Of a stretch of 64,000 bases of DNA, positions 1-8,934 are shown one piece after another. The notes under the pieces were generated by a model. The model searched no databases. It was not told the DNA's origin and saw only the letters and a list, made by a program, of their open reading frames with translations. Made by a program: the position numbers and the translations under genes. The number at the start of each line of letters is the position of its first letter. Position 1 is the first letter of the stretch. This stretch comes from Myxococcus fulvus (GTDB lineage Bacteria; Myxococcota; Myxococcia; Myxococcales; Myxococcaceae), in the NCBI RefSeq assembly GCF_900111765.1, contig NZ_FOIB01000004.1:558001-622000 (forward strand), given 5' to 3'.

Positions 1-173
1 GTGGTGATGCGCAGCCCCTCCTCGTCGAGCACGAGGATGGCGAACATCTTCCCGCGCACCTTCGCGGTGCGGTGTCCCCAGGGGAACTCCTCGGTGACGT
101 CCGGCAGCGCGAGCATCACCTCGCGCAGCCGCGCCTCCGCGGCGCCCAACACGACGGTGGCGCCCTGGCTCAT
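1..173 (-). CDS. MmcQ/YjbR-family protein (C-terminus outside window)
   Basis: Only the first 57 residues are inside the window; the gene continues past the left edge. The visible part has the layout of the MmcQ/YjbR fold: an N-terminal helix, then an acidic turn ([20 protein letters not shown]) and a beta strand beginning KMFAIL. That fold contains the CyaY-like small proteins often annotated as DNA-binding, but their biochemical role is poorly known. The start is ATG at 173. It overlaps the TGA of the upstream chemotaxis receptor gene in an ATGA tetranucleotide, so the two are probably translationally coupled. The coupling says they are co-expressed, not that they share a function. Family assignment is moderate because the C-terminal half is missing. 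Confidence 0.7.
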   Translation of the reverse strand, partial: MSQGATVVLGAAEARLREVMLALPDVTEEFPWGHRTAKVRGKMFAILVLDEEGLRIT

Positions 174-1570
174 GAACCCAGGCGGAAGCTGCGCACCACG
201 CTCTGCAGCTCGACGGAGAGGTTGGTCAGCTCGCTCGCCAGCGACGTCATCCGCGACACGGCGGCCGTCTGCTCCTGGATGACGGACTGGATGGCCTCGG
301 TGGAGGCGGCGTTGTTGCGCGCCACCAGCTTGATCTCCTCGATGGCCTTCACCATCTCCTCGCTGCCCTTGTGCTGCTCGCGGGTGCTCTCGGAGATGAG
401 GTGCACCTTCTCGGAGCCTTTGCGGATGGTGTCGGTGATGGCGCCCATGGAGCGCACGATGTTGGTGAGGTCCTCGCGGCCCTCCGCCAGCTCCGCGATG
501 CCCTCCTTCATGGCGCTCACCACGGACGTCGACTGACCGGAGATGTCCCGGGCCAGCTTGGAGATCTGCTCGGCGGAACGGCCCGCGCTCTCCGCCAGCT
601 TGCGCACCTCGTCGGCCACCACCGCGAAGCCTCGGCCGTACTCACCCGCGCGCGCCGCCTCAATCGTCGCGTTGAGCGCCAGGAGATTGGTCTGCTGCGC
701 CACCTGGGTGATGGCGTCGACAATCTTGGAGATCTCCTGCGTCTTCTCGCCGAAGGCGAACACCTGCTGGCTGGCGGACTCGATGCGGTTGAAGACCTTC
801 TTCACCTTGTCGCCGGCCAGCCGCGCCGCCTTGGAGCCATCCTCCGCCGCGCTGCTCGTCTCCGCTGTCGTGCGCGCCGCGTCCTCCGCGCTGCCCGTCG
901 TGCGCTGGATGCTGCTGGCCATCTCCGTGATGACCTTGGAGGCCTTGGACACCAGCTGCGACTGCGTCTCCGCGCCGCCCGCGATGATGTTCATCGACGA
1001 GCCCACTTCCTCCGTGGAGCCGTTGACGTTCTCCGCCGAGCGCTGCAGGTCGATGGCGGTGTCCGCCACGCTCTTGGCCGTCTCCTGGATCTTGCCCACC
1101 AGCTCGCGCAGGTTCTCCTGCATGCGGATGATGGCGCCCGTCAGCTCGTCGATTTCGTCGCGCGTGCTGCCGCCCTCGGCGGCCACGGGCTTGGACAAGT
1201 CACCCTGCGAAATCTCGTACGCGGAGTTGCTCAGCACCTTCACGCGCGTGACGCGCGCCAGCAGCGACGGCAGCGCGAAGGCGGCCAGGCCCGTGATTCC
1301 AATGGCCCCGAGCATCCGGATGGCCACCTTCCACTCGGCCACCTGGTCCATGCCCAGCTTCTCGACCAGCCACTGCGCCACCGGCTCCGAGAGGACCATC
1401 CAGATGGTGAGCGCCAACCCCAGCACCACATAACCCTTGGTGATGCTGGATTGGAGGGAGACCACCTTGGTCGTACGACGCCCGTCCACCGCGGCGCGCA
1501 CCAGGCGCTGCAGGGGCTCGCGGCGAGGCGTCAATCCGGGGGCAGTGTCGTCACGTAGGGGACGGCGCAC
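170..1570 (-). CDS. Methyl-accepting chemotaxis protein (two TM, HAMP, signalling domain)
   Basis: This is a membrane chemoreceptor-type signalling protein expected to control a CheA/CheW array. Counting from the GTG at 1570, it has a first membrane segment near residues 46-69 ([15 protein letters not shown]) and a second near 87-108, with only a short loop between them, so there is almost no periplasmic sensor domain. A HAMP domain follows, then a long coiled coil. The conserved hairpin tip at about 280-340 is unmistakable ([20 protein letters not shown], then [14 protein letters not shown]). The start is uncertain: no good ribosome-binding site is seen, and GTG codons at 1501, 1489 and 1465 are alternatives. 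The frame continues upstream into thiL, but that part is low-complexity shadow. Lack of a periplasmic domain suggests sensing at the membrane or through a partner. Confidence 0.88.
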   Translation of the reverse strand: MRRPLRDDTAPGLTPRREPLQRLVRAAVDGRRTTKVVSLQSSITKGYVVLGLALTIWMVLSEPVAQWLVEKLGMDQVAEWKVAIRMLGAIGITGLAAFALPSLLARVTRVKVLSNSAYEISQGDLSKPVAAEGGSTRDEIDELTGAIIRMQENLRELVGKIQETAKSVADTAIDLQRSAENVNGSTEEVGSSMNIIAGGAETQSQLVSKASKVITEMASSIQRTTGSAEDAARTTAETSSAAEDGSKAARLAGDKVKKVFNRIESASQQVFAFGEKTQEISKIVDAITQVAQQTNLLALNATIEAARAGEYGRGFAVVADEVRKLAESAGRSAEQISKLARDISGQSTSVVSAMKEGIAELAEGREDLTNIVRSMGAITDTIRKGSEKVHLISESTREQHKGSEEMVKAIEEIKLVARNNAASTEAIQSVIQEQTAAVSRMTSLASELTNLSVELQSVVRSFRLGS

Positions 1571-1629
1571 GGGATGCTTTCGGGGGAGGGGCGGAAGCGC
1601 CCTGGGTTTAGCCTTGCTGTGGGGCAGGG

Positions 1630-2580
1630 TCAATCCACCCGGGAGGCTTGTCGGAAGTGGTCGAACCCGCCCGGCCGGCGCACGTCGCGTCCGGACTCGT
1701 CGTGGATCACCCACCCCGCCCCCTCTAGGAGCGTCCCCACGCGCGTCACCGGATGGCCGCCCCGAGCACACGCCCGCTCGAAGGCACGCCCCCGCGCCGA
1801 GGGGACGGCCATGAGCAGCTCGTAGTCCTCCCCTCCCGCCAGCGCCCCCTCCGGGCCCAGCTCCCGCCGCACCGCGGCCGACATCGGCAGCTTCGACAAC
1901 TCCACCACCGCGCGCACACCGGACGCGGTGCACAGGTGACCCAGGTCCTGTGCAAGGCCATCGGAAACATCCAGTGCCGCGGATGCGAAGCGCGCGGCGA
2001 GCTGGCCCAGGGCGACGCGCGGCTGGGGTCGGCGCTGGCGTTGGACGCTGGCGCCGCGCTTCACGCCGGCGCGCAGGTGGGCGAGCCCCAGCCTCGCGTC
2101 ACCGAGCGTCCCGGACACGTAGAGCCAGTCACCGGGCCGGGCTCCGGCGCGGGTGAGCGGAGGGCGGGAGAGCTCTCCGGTGGCGGTGATGGTGATGGAC
2201 AGCTCGCGCGCGGAGGTGAAGTTGCCGCCCACGAGCGCGACGCGGTGCTCGCGGGCGAGCGCGGCCATGCCCCGGGCGATGCCCGACAGGTGCGCGGGAG
2301 GAAAGTCCCTGGGCAGCGCGAGCGCGCAGACGAACCAGCGTGGCGTGGCGCCCATGGAGGCCACGTCCGAGAGGTTCACCGCGAGCGCCTTGTGGCCGAT
2401 GTCCGCGGGGGAGAAGGACGCGCGGGTGAAGTGCACGTCCTCCACCACGGCGTCGGTGGTGACGCACAGCGCCCCGCGCGAGGGCGCGAGCACCGCGCAG
2501 TCGTCCCCGGGGCCCACCGGCACCCGGGCCTTCGGGAAGTGGCCGAGGAAGCGGCGGATGAAGTCGAACTCACCAGGCAT
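1630..2580 (-). CDS. thiL: Thiamine-monophosphate kinase
   Basis: ThiL phosphorylates thiamine monophosphate with ATP to give thiamine diphosphate, the last step of cofactor synthesis, in the cytoplasm. The 316-residue length fits the family (about 320). Seen in order: the N-terminal FDFIRRFL, the nucleotide/metal motif GPGDDCAVL near residue 24, [11 protein letters not shown] near 42, the glycine-rich [11 protein letters not shown], the [14 protein letters not shown] motif near 211, and AGGEDYELL near 250. All the acidic metal ligands expected for an AIR-synthase/ThiL-type kinase are present. The start is the ATG at 2580 that gives MPGEFDFI; the frame remains open upstream but encodes nothing family-like. 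No TPP riboswitch is visible upstream. The chemoreceptor gene follows after a short gap of about 60 bp, which looks incidental. Confidence 0.93.
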   Translation of the reverse strand: MPGEFDFIRRFLGHFPKARVPVGPGDDCAVLAPSRGALCVTTDAVVEDVHFTRASFSPADIGHKALAVNLSDVASMGATPRWFVCALALPRDFPPAHLSGIARGMAALAREHRVALVGGNFTSARELSITITATGELSRPPLTRAGARPGDWLYVSGTLGDARLGLAHLRAGVKRGASVQRQRRPQPRVALGQLAARFASAALDVSDGLAQDLGHLCTASGVRAVVELSKLPMSAAVRRELGPEGALAGGEDYELLMAVPSARGRAFERACARGGHPVTRVGTLLEGAGWVIHDESGRDVRRPGGFDHFRQASRVD

Positions 2581-2608
2581 CGTCCGACAGCAAAGACCAA
2601 GGGCGCGT

Positions 2609-4177
2609 CTATTGGAAGACGCTGAGGCCCACGCCGGGCACCTCGCCGCCGTGCAGCCAGGTGGCCACGGCGCCGCCCTGCGCGCCCACGGCCACGCGCG
2701 CGGAGCCCGTCCTGGCGGAGGGCTCCGTGTCGAGCCACGTCGCGGGTCCCCAGCCTCGGCCGAGGACATAGCGACTGGCGGCGATGCGCCGGCCACCCTC
2801 GACCTCCTGGGTCCAGACGGCGAGCGACTCCCACGGGCTCACCGTCACCACGCGAGGGTCCATGGCGATGAGGCCCTTGGGCGGCTGGGCCACGTCCTCG
2901 CGCGGATGGAAGCCGCGGGTGAAGTCGAAGGGCCGGCTGGACAAGCGGGTGACGCCGTCGCGCGCGCGCGGCCAGACCACCAGGGTGCGGCCATCCCGCT
3001 CTGGAGTTGCCTGGGCCGCGCCGGAGCTGCCGAGGACCTCCTCCAGGCGCTCGGGCGTGGACCAGCCCGAGCCAGGCACGAAGCGCCGCGCCCACAGCTC
3101 GACTTCCACCGCGCCCAGGCCGCTCCACAGCGCGAGCGCCGTGCCGCCCGGCCCCGCCACGGGCTCCGCGTAGAAGCCATCCACGCCTGGAGGGCTCATG
3201 CGCTCCGCGGCGCTCCAGCCCTCGGAGGGGGTCCACCGGCTGAACCACACCCCGGGGATGCCCTCGAACTCATCGAAGCGGTCCCACCCCACCACCACGT
3301 GGCCATCCGAGCTCACCGACACCCGAGGCTCCAGGGAGAAGCCCGGTGCGGGCGTGTCGATGCGGCGCGCGGACTCCCAGCCCGTCGAGGGCGAGCCGCG
3401 GGTGGTCCAGACATTCTCGCTGAACGTGTCGCCGTCGAACTGCGTCCAGATGACGGTGAAGCCGCCGGCCGCGTCCCGAGCGAGCTCCAGGTGCGTCGCG
3501 TCTCCCAGGGGATGCGCCAGCACGCGGTCCGCCTTGCTCCATCCCTCGCCCGGCACGTGCCGGGTGGACCACAGCTGCGTCGCGGTCGAGCCCTCGCTCT
3601 GGAGCCACATCAACAGCACGCGGCCCTCGCCGTCGGCGACGACTTGAGGCTGCCGCACCCGGAGCTCGTCGTCCGGGAGCTCGCGGAAGAGGTCCACCTT
3701 GCGCGCGGGCGACCATCCCGTGGTGGGCGTGTACTCGCTGGCCCACAGCGCCTCGTTGAGTCCGTCGTTCTCGGCCCACACCGCCATCGCGCGACCGGAC
3801 TCCGTCACGGCCACCCGGGGCGTCGCCACCTCCAGGCCCGGAGTTCCCACGAGACACGGCGTGGCCCACCACGAGCGGCCCGCCAGGTCCACGCCCGCCT
3901 GCGCCGATGGCGCCACGGACGAGAGCCCCGTCTGGGCACGCCACGCCTCGAGACGCTCAGGCACCTCCGACGACGACGTGCGCGCGAGCCCCACGCGGGC
4001 CCTCCACGCATCGAGCCGCTCGGGCGAGCGAACCCGCAGCGGCACCTGACCGGGCCTCCCGGGCACCTCGGCGGCGGGACGCTCCGGACAGAAGCCCGGC
4101 GGCGGTGGCCGGGGTGGCGCGTCTGCGCAGGCCAGCAATCCCACCACCAGCACGCTCATCACCACCGTGTTCCGCAT
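2609..4177 (-). CDS. Exported lipoprotein with BNR/propeller-like repeats
   Basis: The 522-residue product begins MRNTVVMSVLVVGLLACADA, a lipoprotein signal peptide with a lipobox cysteine near residue 16. After a Pro-rich spacer come repeated blocks of about 50-60 residues, each with a pattern like GWS.A.R(I/V)D followed by strands such as VSVSSDGHVVVGWDRFD, AVWAENDGLNEALWAS and LMWLQSEGSTATQLW. Such VxWxQ..G blocks resemble BNR/sialidase-type beta-propeller blades, so a surface or periplasmic propeller is likely. No catalytic residues can be identified and no enzyme activity is claimed. The start was chosen because it gives a clean signal peptide. Similar W-rich lipoproteins occur at 31.6-34.5 kb in this window, though with a different N-terminal spacer. 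Confidence 0.82.
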   Translation of the reverse strand: MRNTVVMSVLVVGLLACADAPPRPPPPGFCPERPAAEVPGRPGQVPLRVRSPERLDAWRARVGLARTSSSEVPERLEAWRAQTGLSSVAPSAQAGVDLAGRSWWATPCLVGTPGLEVATPRVAVTESGRAMAVWAENDGLNEALWASEYTPTTGWSPARKVDLFRELPDDELRVRQPQVVADGEGRVLLMWLQSEGSTATQLWSTRHVPGEGWSKADRVLAHPLGDATHLELARDAAGGFTVIWTQFDGDTFSENVWTTRGSPSTGWESARRIDTPAPGFSLEPRVSVSSDGHVVVGWDRFDEFEGIPGVWFSRWTPSEGWSAAERMSPPGVDGFYAEPVAGPGGTALALWSGLGAVEVELWARRFVPGSGWSTPERLEEVLGSSGAAQATPERDGRTLVVWPRARDGVTRLSSRPFDFTRGFHPREDVAQPPKGLIAMDPRVVTVSPWESLAVWTQEVEGGRRIAASRYVLGRGWGPATWLDTEPSARTGSARVAVGAQGGAVATWLHGGEVPGVGLSVFQ

Positions 4178-4226
4178 CCCCGCTCCCGTCGTCACCAGGT
4201 TGTCTCTCGTGCCCACCCAGACAGAA

Positions 4227-4259
4227 CGCCCCACCGGCGCCAGGCGCGACGGTGGGGCG
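4227..4259 (-). terminator. Intrinsic terminator after the Hint-domain gene
   Basis: A perfect 10-bp stem (CGCCCCACCG / CGGTGGGGCG) has a further 4-bp GCGC/GCGC stem inside the loop. It lies 28 bp downstream of the minus-strand stop at 4287. On the minus strand it is followed by the T-rich TTCTGTCT. This is among the clearest terminators in the window. Confidence 0.78.
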
Positions 4260-4286
4260 ATGGTGCTTCGTTCCTCGAATCGCGAA

Positions 4287-6179
4287 CTAGCGCTGACCCG
4301 CCACGAACGCCGGGGCCAGGGCGTAGTCCTTGTGCCACGAGGCCGGCAGACGCTCGAGCGTCTCGCGCGAGTCCGCCACCGGCGCCGTCAGCTCGCCCTG
4401 CATGGCGTTGTCACCCACGCGGAAGCCATTGGCGAACATCGTGTTCGCGTGCTTCCCCGCGCGCGCCAGCTCCTCGGTCGTCCCCAGGCTGAAGTTGTAG
4501 ACCTTGCCCGCGTACTTCTCGCGCGTGACGGAGGTCAGCGTGGCCACGCCCTCGCGCGTGCTGACCTTGTCCGCCACCTTCAGCTTGCCCGCGGCCAGCG
4601 GCTTGCCATCCGCCATGATGACCGGGTGCTTGTCGGTGAGGCTGACCGCGTGGCCCTTGTCGTCACGCAGGTTCACCATCGCGTCGCGCTCGCCACCCAC
4701 CTGGACGTCGCGCACGGTGAGCGTGTCACCCTTCGCGTTCGTCACGATGCGCTGGCCGCGCTTGACCGACTCCACCGGGACGACGCTGCCATCGGCCAGC
4801 ACCACCTGCGTGCCCTCCGCCATGCAGGAGTTCCACACCTGCACGCCATAGCGATAGCGCGAGTCGGACAGCATGCGCACCGTCACGGACGCCGGCGTGT
4901 TCGCCGTCGTGCCGCAGTTCACCTTGGTGCTCACCGTGATGACGTACTCCACCGGCTGGTTGATGATGGTCTGCATCGCGCAGTTCTCCACGCCCGTGCC
5001 CGCGATGGACGTCTCCCGCGTCAGGTCCGCCAGCAGCGTCACGTTCGCCGTCTGGCTGTTGATGGAGCCGGCGAGGAAGGGCGTCAGGTCCGCCTGGCTC
5101 ATGCACGTGCCGCCCGTGATGGGCTTGACCAGGCGCACCTTCGAGCCCGGGAGGATCTCCTTGATGACGCAGGCGATGCCGTTCTTGGTGCCCGCGTTGA
5201 AGGTGAACTTGGTGGGCACGTAGACGTGGCTCCAGTCCCACGCGCGCGTCAGGGGGAAGTTGTTGGCGGCATCCCCCACCCACGAGGCCGTCACGGCGGG
5301 GTTGCGCAGCGCGATGCTCGTCGGGGTGTTGCCCCCCGAGGGCGCCAGCGTGGCGCCCACCGCGGCGTAGTCACAGTCGATGCCGCCGCGCATCTGGCAC
5401 AGCTCCGTGTTCAGCTTGCCGCTGCCAGGCACCGACAGGCGCGGGTGCTCCAGCGCCAGGTCCGCGCCGCCCGTCGTCGTGCTCGACTGGCCGCGCACGA
5501 AGGTGACGACCTCCTCACCCGTGTTCTCGTTCATGGCGATCATCATCGAGTCGAGGATGACCTGCCGGTCCTGGTTCACCGGGATGGCCGGCCGCACGAT
5601 GACGTCGTCGAAGCTCTGGCCGGCCGCGTACTCCTCGCCGGAGGCCGAGTCCACCACCGTCGTCTGCGTCTCCGCGTTGTTCGCGTTGAAGGCGACGATG
5701 TCCGTGTACACGTAGCTGGCGCCGTTGAGGCACGCCGCCCAGGGGTTGCTCTCGTAGACGCGCACCATGCCGCTGGTGACGCCGCGGGTCAGGTTGAGGA
5801 AGTGGTCACAGCCCCAGTTGTTGGCCAGCGGCGCGGCCTGCGTGCCCGCGGCCTTGTGCGCCAGGGCCTTACGCTGCGCCAGCGCCAGCCGCTCGAAGAG
5901 CCGGGGCGCGTTGGCGACCGTCTTCCCGGAGCCGCGCAGGCGGTTCATCACGAAGCGGTACTGGGCCGGGTCCGCCAGGTCGATGGCGATGCTCTCGCCC
6001 CCCGCGCCCCGGGACTTCTCCTCGAAGACGCGGCGCATGTACTGCGAATCCTCCACCAGCGTGGCCCCGTCCAACCCCCGGTCCGGGGAGCGCAACGGGC
6101 CAGCCCAGGCGGACGTCGCGAGCGCGACGAGCGGCAGGGCCGCGGTAACGGGCACCGAGAAACGCGAGCACGGCTTCAT
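4287..6179 (-). CDS. Secreted protein with C-terminal Hint (intein/hedgehog-like) domain
   Basis: The 630-residue product starts at the ATG at 6179 with a Sec signal peptide (hydrophobic stretch VPVTAALPLVALATSAWA, cleavage after AWA). Residues about 30-450 are an unrecognised, presumably folded extracellular region with several cysteines. At residue 452 a Hint domain begins: the SC/CMAEGTQVVLADGS block A, then VKRGQRIVT, a block B with the TDKHPVIMADGK histidine, and a final VYNFSLGTT...ANGFRVGDN block. In inteins and hedgehog proteins this fold catalyses an N-S acyl shift at the first Cys. The usual His-Asn end is replaced by VGDN, so splicing is unlikely, while cleavage or transfer at Cys452 remains possible. 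A strong terminator follows. The neighbour upstream (6379-7986) is also exported. Confidence 0.85.
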   Translation of the reverse strand: MKPCSRFSVPVTAALPLVALATSAWAGPLRSPDRGLDGATLVEDSQYMRRVFEEKSRGAGGESIAIDLADPAQYRFVMNRLRGSGKTVANAPRLFERLALAQRKALAHKAAGTQAAPLANNWGCDHFLNLTRGVTSGMVRVYESNPWAACLNGASYVYTDIVAFNANNAETQTTVVDSASGEEYAAGQSFDDVIVRPAIPVNQDRQVILDSMMIAMNENTGEEVVTFVRGQSSTTTGGADLALEHPRLSVPGSGKLNTELCQMRGGIDCDYAAVGATLAPSGGNTPTSIALRNPAVTASWVGDAANNFPLTRAWDWSHVYVPTKFTFNAGTKNGIACVIKEILPGSKVRLVKPITGGTCMSQADLTPFLAGSINSQTANVTLLADLTRETSIAGTGVENCAMQTIINQPVEYVITVSTKVNCGTTANTPASVTVRMLSDSRYRYGVQVWNSCMAEGTQVVLADGSVVPVESVKRGQRIVTNAKGDTLTVRDVQVGGERDAMVNLRDDKGHAVSLTDKHPVIMADGKPLAAGKLKVADKVSTREGVATLTSVTREKYAGKVYNFSLGTTEELARAGKHANTMFANGFRVGDNAMQGELTAPVADSRETLERLPASWHKDYALAPAFVAGQR

Positions 6180-6322
6180 GTGTAACCCCCTCTGCTGCAG
6201 TGGACTGCCGACGACAACCACACCGACGACACTCAAACCTGCGTGTGGACCGCTGCCCCCCAAGTCGGGCCCGTCGGGCGCGGAAGTCCCCACAGGCCCG
6301 CTCATGACCGCTACGGCGAGGC

Positions 6323-6363
6323 GTCCCGACGGGCGCGGGGGTGCGACGACCGCCCGCCGGGAC
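6323..6363 (-). terminator. Terminator-like hairpin after the CxxCH lipoprotein gene
   Basis: A 13-bp stem with one mismatch (GTCCCGACGGGCG at 6323-6335 pairing with CGCCCGCCGGGAC at 6351-6363) encloses a 15-nt loop. It sits 16 bp past the stop of the minus-strand gene ending at 6379. There is no U-tract, so it may act as an mRNA end-protecting structure or a weak terminator. Confidence 0.55.
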
Positions 6364-6378
6364 ACCCGGAGTCGCTGA

Positions 6379-7986
6379 CTACTGCGCGTTGCAAGCCAGG
6401 CCGCAGACGTCCTGCGCGGCCTCCACGCAGATGACGTCCCAGGAGCCCGAGCAGCAGAACGGGTCGCCCTCGCACACCGCCGCCGCGCACGGCGAGCAGT
6501 GGGTGGCGATGGGGTTGCCCGGGTTGCACACGTTGTGGCACGGGCGCGGGCGGCTCAGGTACTCCTCCAGCACGGCCTTCCGGTGCGGCAGGAAGACGTT
6601 GGTGAGCGCCGGGGAGATGCGGAAGCGCGTGCCCTCCGGCCCCTCCTCCGTCAGCTCGCTCACGTGGGTGAAGCCCAGCGAGTTGGGCCACACCACGCCG
6701 CCGCCCAGGTTGTTGCCGTTGCTCAGGTCATGGCAGCCCGCGCACGACAGCGCCTTGGCGCGGGAGACAATCTGGTTGGGCGTCAGCGTGCTGCCGATGC
6801 GGGTGAGCTCGTTCTGGATGAGCGTGCGCAGCGCGGAGGCGTTGTTGCCGAAGTGGAACGTGTAGTTGTTCTCCGTGCCCTGCGCGTCGGACTGGCCCGC
6901 GTTGAACTGGTCCTGCACGTCCATGTTGAAGAGGTTGACGTCGTTGCGCGCCAGCGCCTCCACCTGGCTGGCGAAGAAGAAGCGGAAGTCCTCGGCCCGG
7001 GCGTGCGTGGACGTCGGGCTGAACAGCGGACCGAACGGGTTCACCTTGTCCGTGGAGAGGATGGCCCTCAGCGACGTGCACGTGCCGGCCAGACACGTCT
7101 TCTGCAGCTTGAACTCACGCAAGAGCCAGTTGGCCTGCATGAACTGGTTGGTGCGAATCTGGCCCGCGACGGTCGCCGGGTCCGCGCCGTAGTTGTCGAT
7201 GTGCACCACCGGCCGGAAGCCCGGCAGGCCCTGGAGGTAGAACGTCCGCAGCTGCTGGGTGCGCGAGGCCACGTCCGGGTTGGTCGTCAGCCGCTGCCAG
7301 AACTCCGCCACCGGCAGACACCCGTCCAGCCCCTCGTCCGGGTGGGGGTTGGGGAGCACGGCCTCGAAAATCATGAAGTTGCGCTGGAAGGCGCTGCTCT
7401 CGCCGGACCTGCGCGCGAAGACGATGCGGTACTCGCCGCAGTTGGAGCCGTCCGCCGGCGCCAGGTCGAAGCGGTTGAACAGGCCCACCGCCCGGTAGCC
7501 CTGCGTCGCGACGTTGAACGGGTCCTGGCCGGCCTGCACGCCCTCCGCGTTGCGGCACTGGTACGGGAAGCTGTTGAAGACGGACTGCGAGCCCGACATC
7601 TGGTCGTTGCAGTGCTGGTTCGGGTTGACCTGTCCCGGCGTCGGGTTCTGCGTGTCCCAGAGCTGGCGGTAGAGCTTGAGGCCCGTCATCCCCGCCACGC
7701 CGCTCTGCACGGCGAGCTGGTCCATGACCTCGCGCAGGGAGAAGTTGTTGACGATGGCCGTCTCGGTGACGATGAGCGAGCGGAACGTGTTGACCGTCAC
7801 CGTGTTCATCGCCGACTTGTCGCCAGAGGCGAGCAAGAGGCCGATGCCGCCGCGCTCGGAGTGCAACGGCGCGGGCCGCGCGGCGGGTGGGGCCTCGGCC
7901 TCCACCACGTCCTCCTGCGTGCTACAGCCGGCGAGAGCCAGAATCGATGCCAAAGCAAGACACGAGCGCCGGATGCGCTTGTCCAT
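6379..7986 (-). CDS. Outer lipoprotein with CxxCH heme motif and Cys-rich tail
   Basis: The 535-residue product begins MDKRIRRSCLALASILALAG followed by the lipobox Cys; GGAG just upstream of the ATG at 7986 supports this start. The middle contains GLFNRFDLAPADGSNCGEYR and a long region of unknown fold. A single c-type heme attachment motif, SCAGCHDLSNG (CxxCH), lies near residue 410. The last 50 residues are Cys-rich (HNVCNPGNPIATHCSPC, then DPFCCSGSWDVICVEAA), a motif style I know from many myxobacterial secreted proteins (CC...WD..CV). One heme motif is not enough to call an enzyme; electron transfer or a structural role are both possible. A candidate promoter lies at 8046-8073. Confidence 0.85.
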   Translation of the reverse strand: MDKRIRRSCLALASILALAGCSTQEDVVEAEAPPAARPAPLHSERGGIGLLLASGDKSAMNTVTVNTFRSLIVTETAIVNNFSLREVMDQLAVQSGVAGMTGLKLYRQLWDTQNPTPGQVNPNQHCNDQMSGSQSVFNSFPYQCRNAEGVQAGQDPFNVATQGYRAVGLFNRFDLAPADGSNCGEYRIVFARRSGESSAFQRNFMIFEAVLPNPHPDEGLDGCLPVAEFWQRLTTNPDVASRTQQLRTFYLQGLPGFRPVVHIDNYGADPATVAGQIRTNQFMQANWLLREFKLQKTCLAGTCTSLRAILSTDKVNPFGPLFSPTSTHARAEDFRFFFASQVEALARNDVNLFNMDVQDQFNAGQSDAQGTENNYTFHFGNNASALRTLIQNELTRIGSTLTPNQIVSRAKALSCAGCHDLSNGNNLGGGVVWPNSLGFTHVSELTEEGPEGTRFRISPALTNVFLPHRKAVLEEYLSRPRPCHNVCNPGNPIATHCSPCAAAVCEGDPFCCSGSWDVICVEAAQDVCGLACNAQ

Positions 7987-8045
7987 ATGCTCCCCCTCTT
8001 CGGATTGACACAACTGGTTTCACAACGTCTGTCCAGCGCGCGCCC

Positions 8046-8073
8046 TTATGAGGCATTCAACAAATATTTACAA
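8046..8073 (-). promoter_or_regulatory. Candidate sigma70-type promoter
   Basis: On the minus strand TTGTAA (8073-8068) is followed after 16 bp by TCATAA (8051-8046), within a locally AT-rich tract. The implied transcript start is about 50 nt before the ATG at 7986. Both hexamers deviate from consensus, so this rests on position and composition. Confidence 0.35.
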
Positions 8074-8256
8074 GACAGAATCGGATTCACCACAAATCCC
8101 ACCCAGCCGTCCATGCGGGCGCTCTACGGAATTCCCACGACATGTGAGGACTTGACCCTGGGTATGTCAAGACTGCACGCACAGGCGCATTCATCTGGAC
8201 GCACGCCGCGTCGACAGAGGACGCGCCAGGTCCCGAGCGAGCGCCCTGGCCGCGTC

Positions 8257-8282
8257 CCGGACGCACGCCAGGGTGCGTCCGG
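8257..8282. repeat. Perfect 10-bp inverted repeat
   Basis: CCGGACGCAC - GCCAGG - GTGCGTCCGG lies in the middle of the intergenic stretch, more than 140 bp from either flanking gene. It could be a REP-like palindrome, a transcript-end hairpin or a protein site; nothing in the sequence decides. Confidence 0.5.
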
Positions 8283-8425
8283 TGAGTACGCGAGACATGT
8301 GTCAGTGGGTTGTCCGAGGGCAGGCGCACGCAAAGGGGGCCTGGGGCCACACGTCCGGACGCCAACAGCATACATGCCCGTCAGGGTGTCATCTGGAATT
8401 TTATGACAGGGCTAATCGCTGACAG

Positions 8426-8917
8426 TCATTCAACGCGTGGCGTCGGCCGGGACGCCACGGTGCGCAACGCGGTGGTGAGGCCCGCCCACCACATGCCCAT
8501 CATCGCGAGGAAGGCGGCGACGTCCTGGCCATGACGCACGGGGTGGTCCGGGCGCAGCGACTCCCAGCCGCGGTGCTCCAGGACGACGCGGGTGCCGCCC
8601 TCGGCGGACTCGAAGCGCACCTCCACCTCGGTGAGCTCGCCGGGCGCGAAGTTCCTGCCGCGCCACTCGAAGCGCAAGTGCGCGCCCGGGACCCAGGACA
8701 GCACGCGGCCAATCTCGAAGACACCTTCGGAGTCCTCCTCCACCAGCCGGCCCCCCGCGCCGCCCTCGAAGCGCACCACGCTGTCGGGGGCGTGGGAGCC
8801 CCGGAAGCGGGGCCCCTTGCGCCACCAGAGGTTGGTCTCCTCGGTGAAGACCTCGAAGGCCACCTGGGGCTCCAGGGTGAGGAAGGTCGTCACGCGCGCG
8901 GTCTGGGGGGTGGTCAT
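8426..8917 (-). CDS. SRPBCC/AHSA1-family protein
   Basis: The 163-residue protein has the START/Bet v 1-like (AHSA1, activator of Hsp90 ATPase homologue) pattern: PQVAFEVFTEETNLWWRKG near the N-terminus, GGRLVEEDSEGVFEIGRVLS, and HLRFEWRGRNFAPGELTEVE. It ends with a helix containing AAFLAMMGMWWAGL. Members bind hydrophobic ligands or act as small chaperone-like proteins; in bacteria they very often follow an ArsR regulator, as here. The start at the ATG at 8917 is 17 bp after the stop of the ArsR gene. It is the last gene of the three-gene operon (VOC protein, ArsR, AHSA1) read from the promoter at 9755-9783. Ligand unknown. Confidence 0.88.
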   Translation of the reverse strand: MTTPQTARVTTFLTLEPQVAFEVFTEETNLWWRKGPRFRGSHAPDSVVRFEGGAGGRLVEEDSEGVFEIGRVLSWVPGAHLRFEWRGRNFAPGELTEVEVRFESAEGGTRVVLEHRGWESLRPDHPVRHGQDVAAFLAMMGMWWAGLTTALRTVASRPTPRVE

Positions 8918-8934
8918 CTCGGGGGCCTCGGGTC

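Larger units (their letters stand above)
7987..8425. other. 439-bp intergenic stretch
   Basis: No supportable gene is seen here. The first 120 bp are AT-richer than anything nearby and hold a candidate promoter for the lipoprotein gene at 7986. The middle carries a perfect 10-bp inverted repeat (8257-8282). The right end has a weak 6-bp hairpin (TGTCAT/ATGACA, 8387-8408) that could end transcription of the operon finishing at 8426. Confidence 0.6.

Noticed and set aside
371..1558. A 395-codon plus-strand frame across the chemoreceptor gene
   Set aside because: Its translation is Arg/His/Leu/Gly-rich shadow with no motif; the minus strand carries the clear MCP signalling hairpin.
2153..4492. 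Long plus-strand frame opposite thiL and the lipoprotein gene
   Set aside because: Shadow of the minus-strand codons, without start context or conserved motifs; the minus genes have signal peptide and ThiL motifs.
8087..8375. Small minus-strand ORFs of 83-94 codons in the 8.0-8.4 kb gap
   Set aside because: No ribosome-binding site, no conserved residues and mutually overlapping frames; likely chance.
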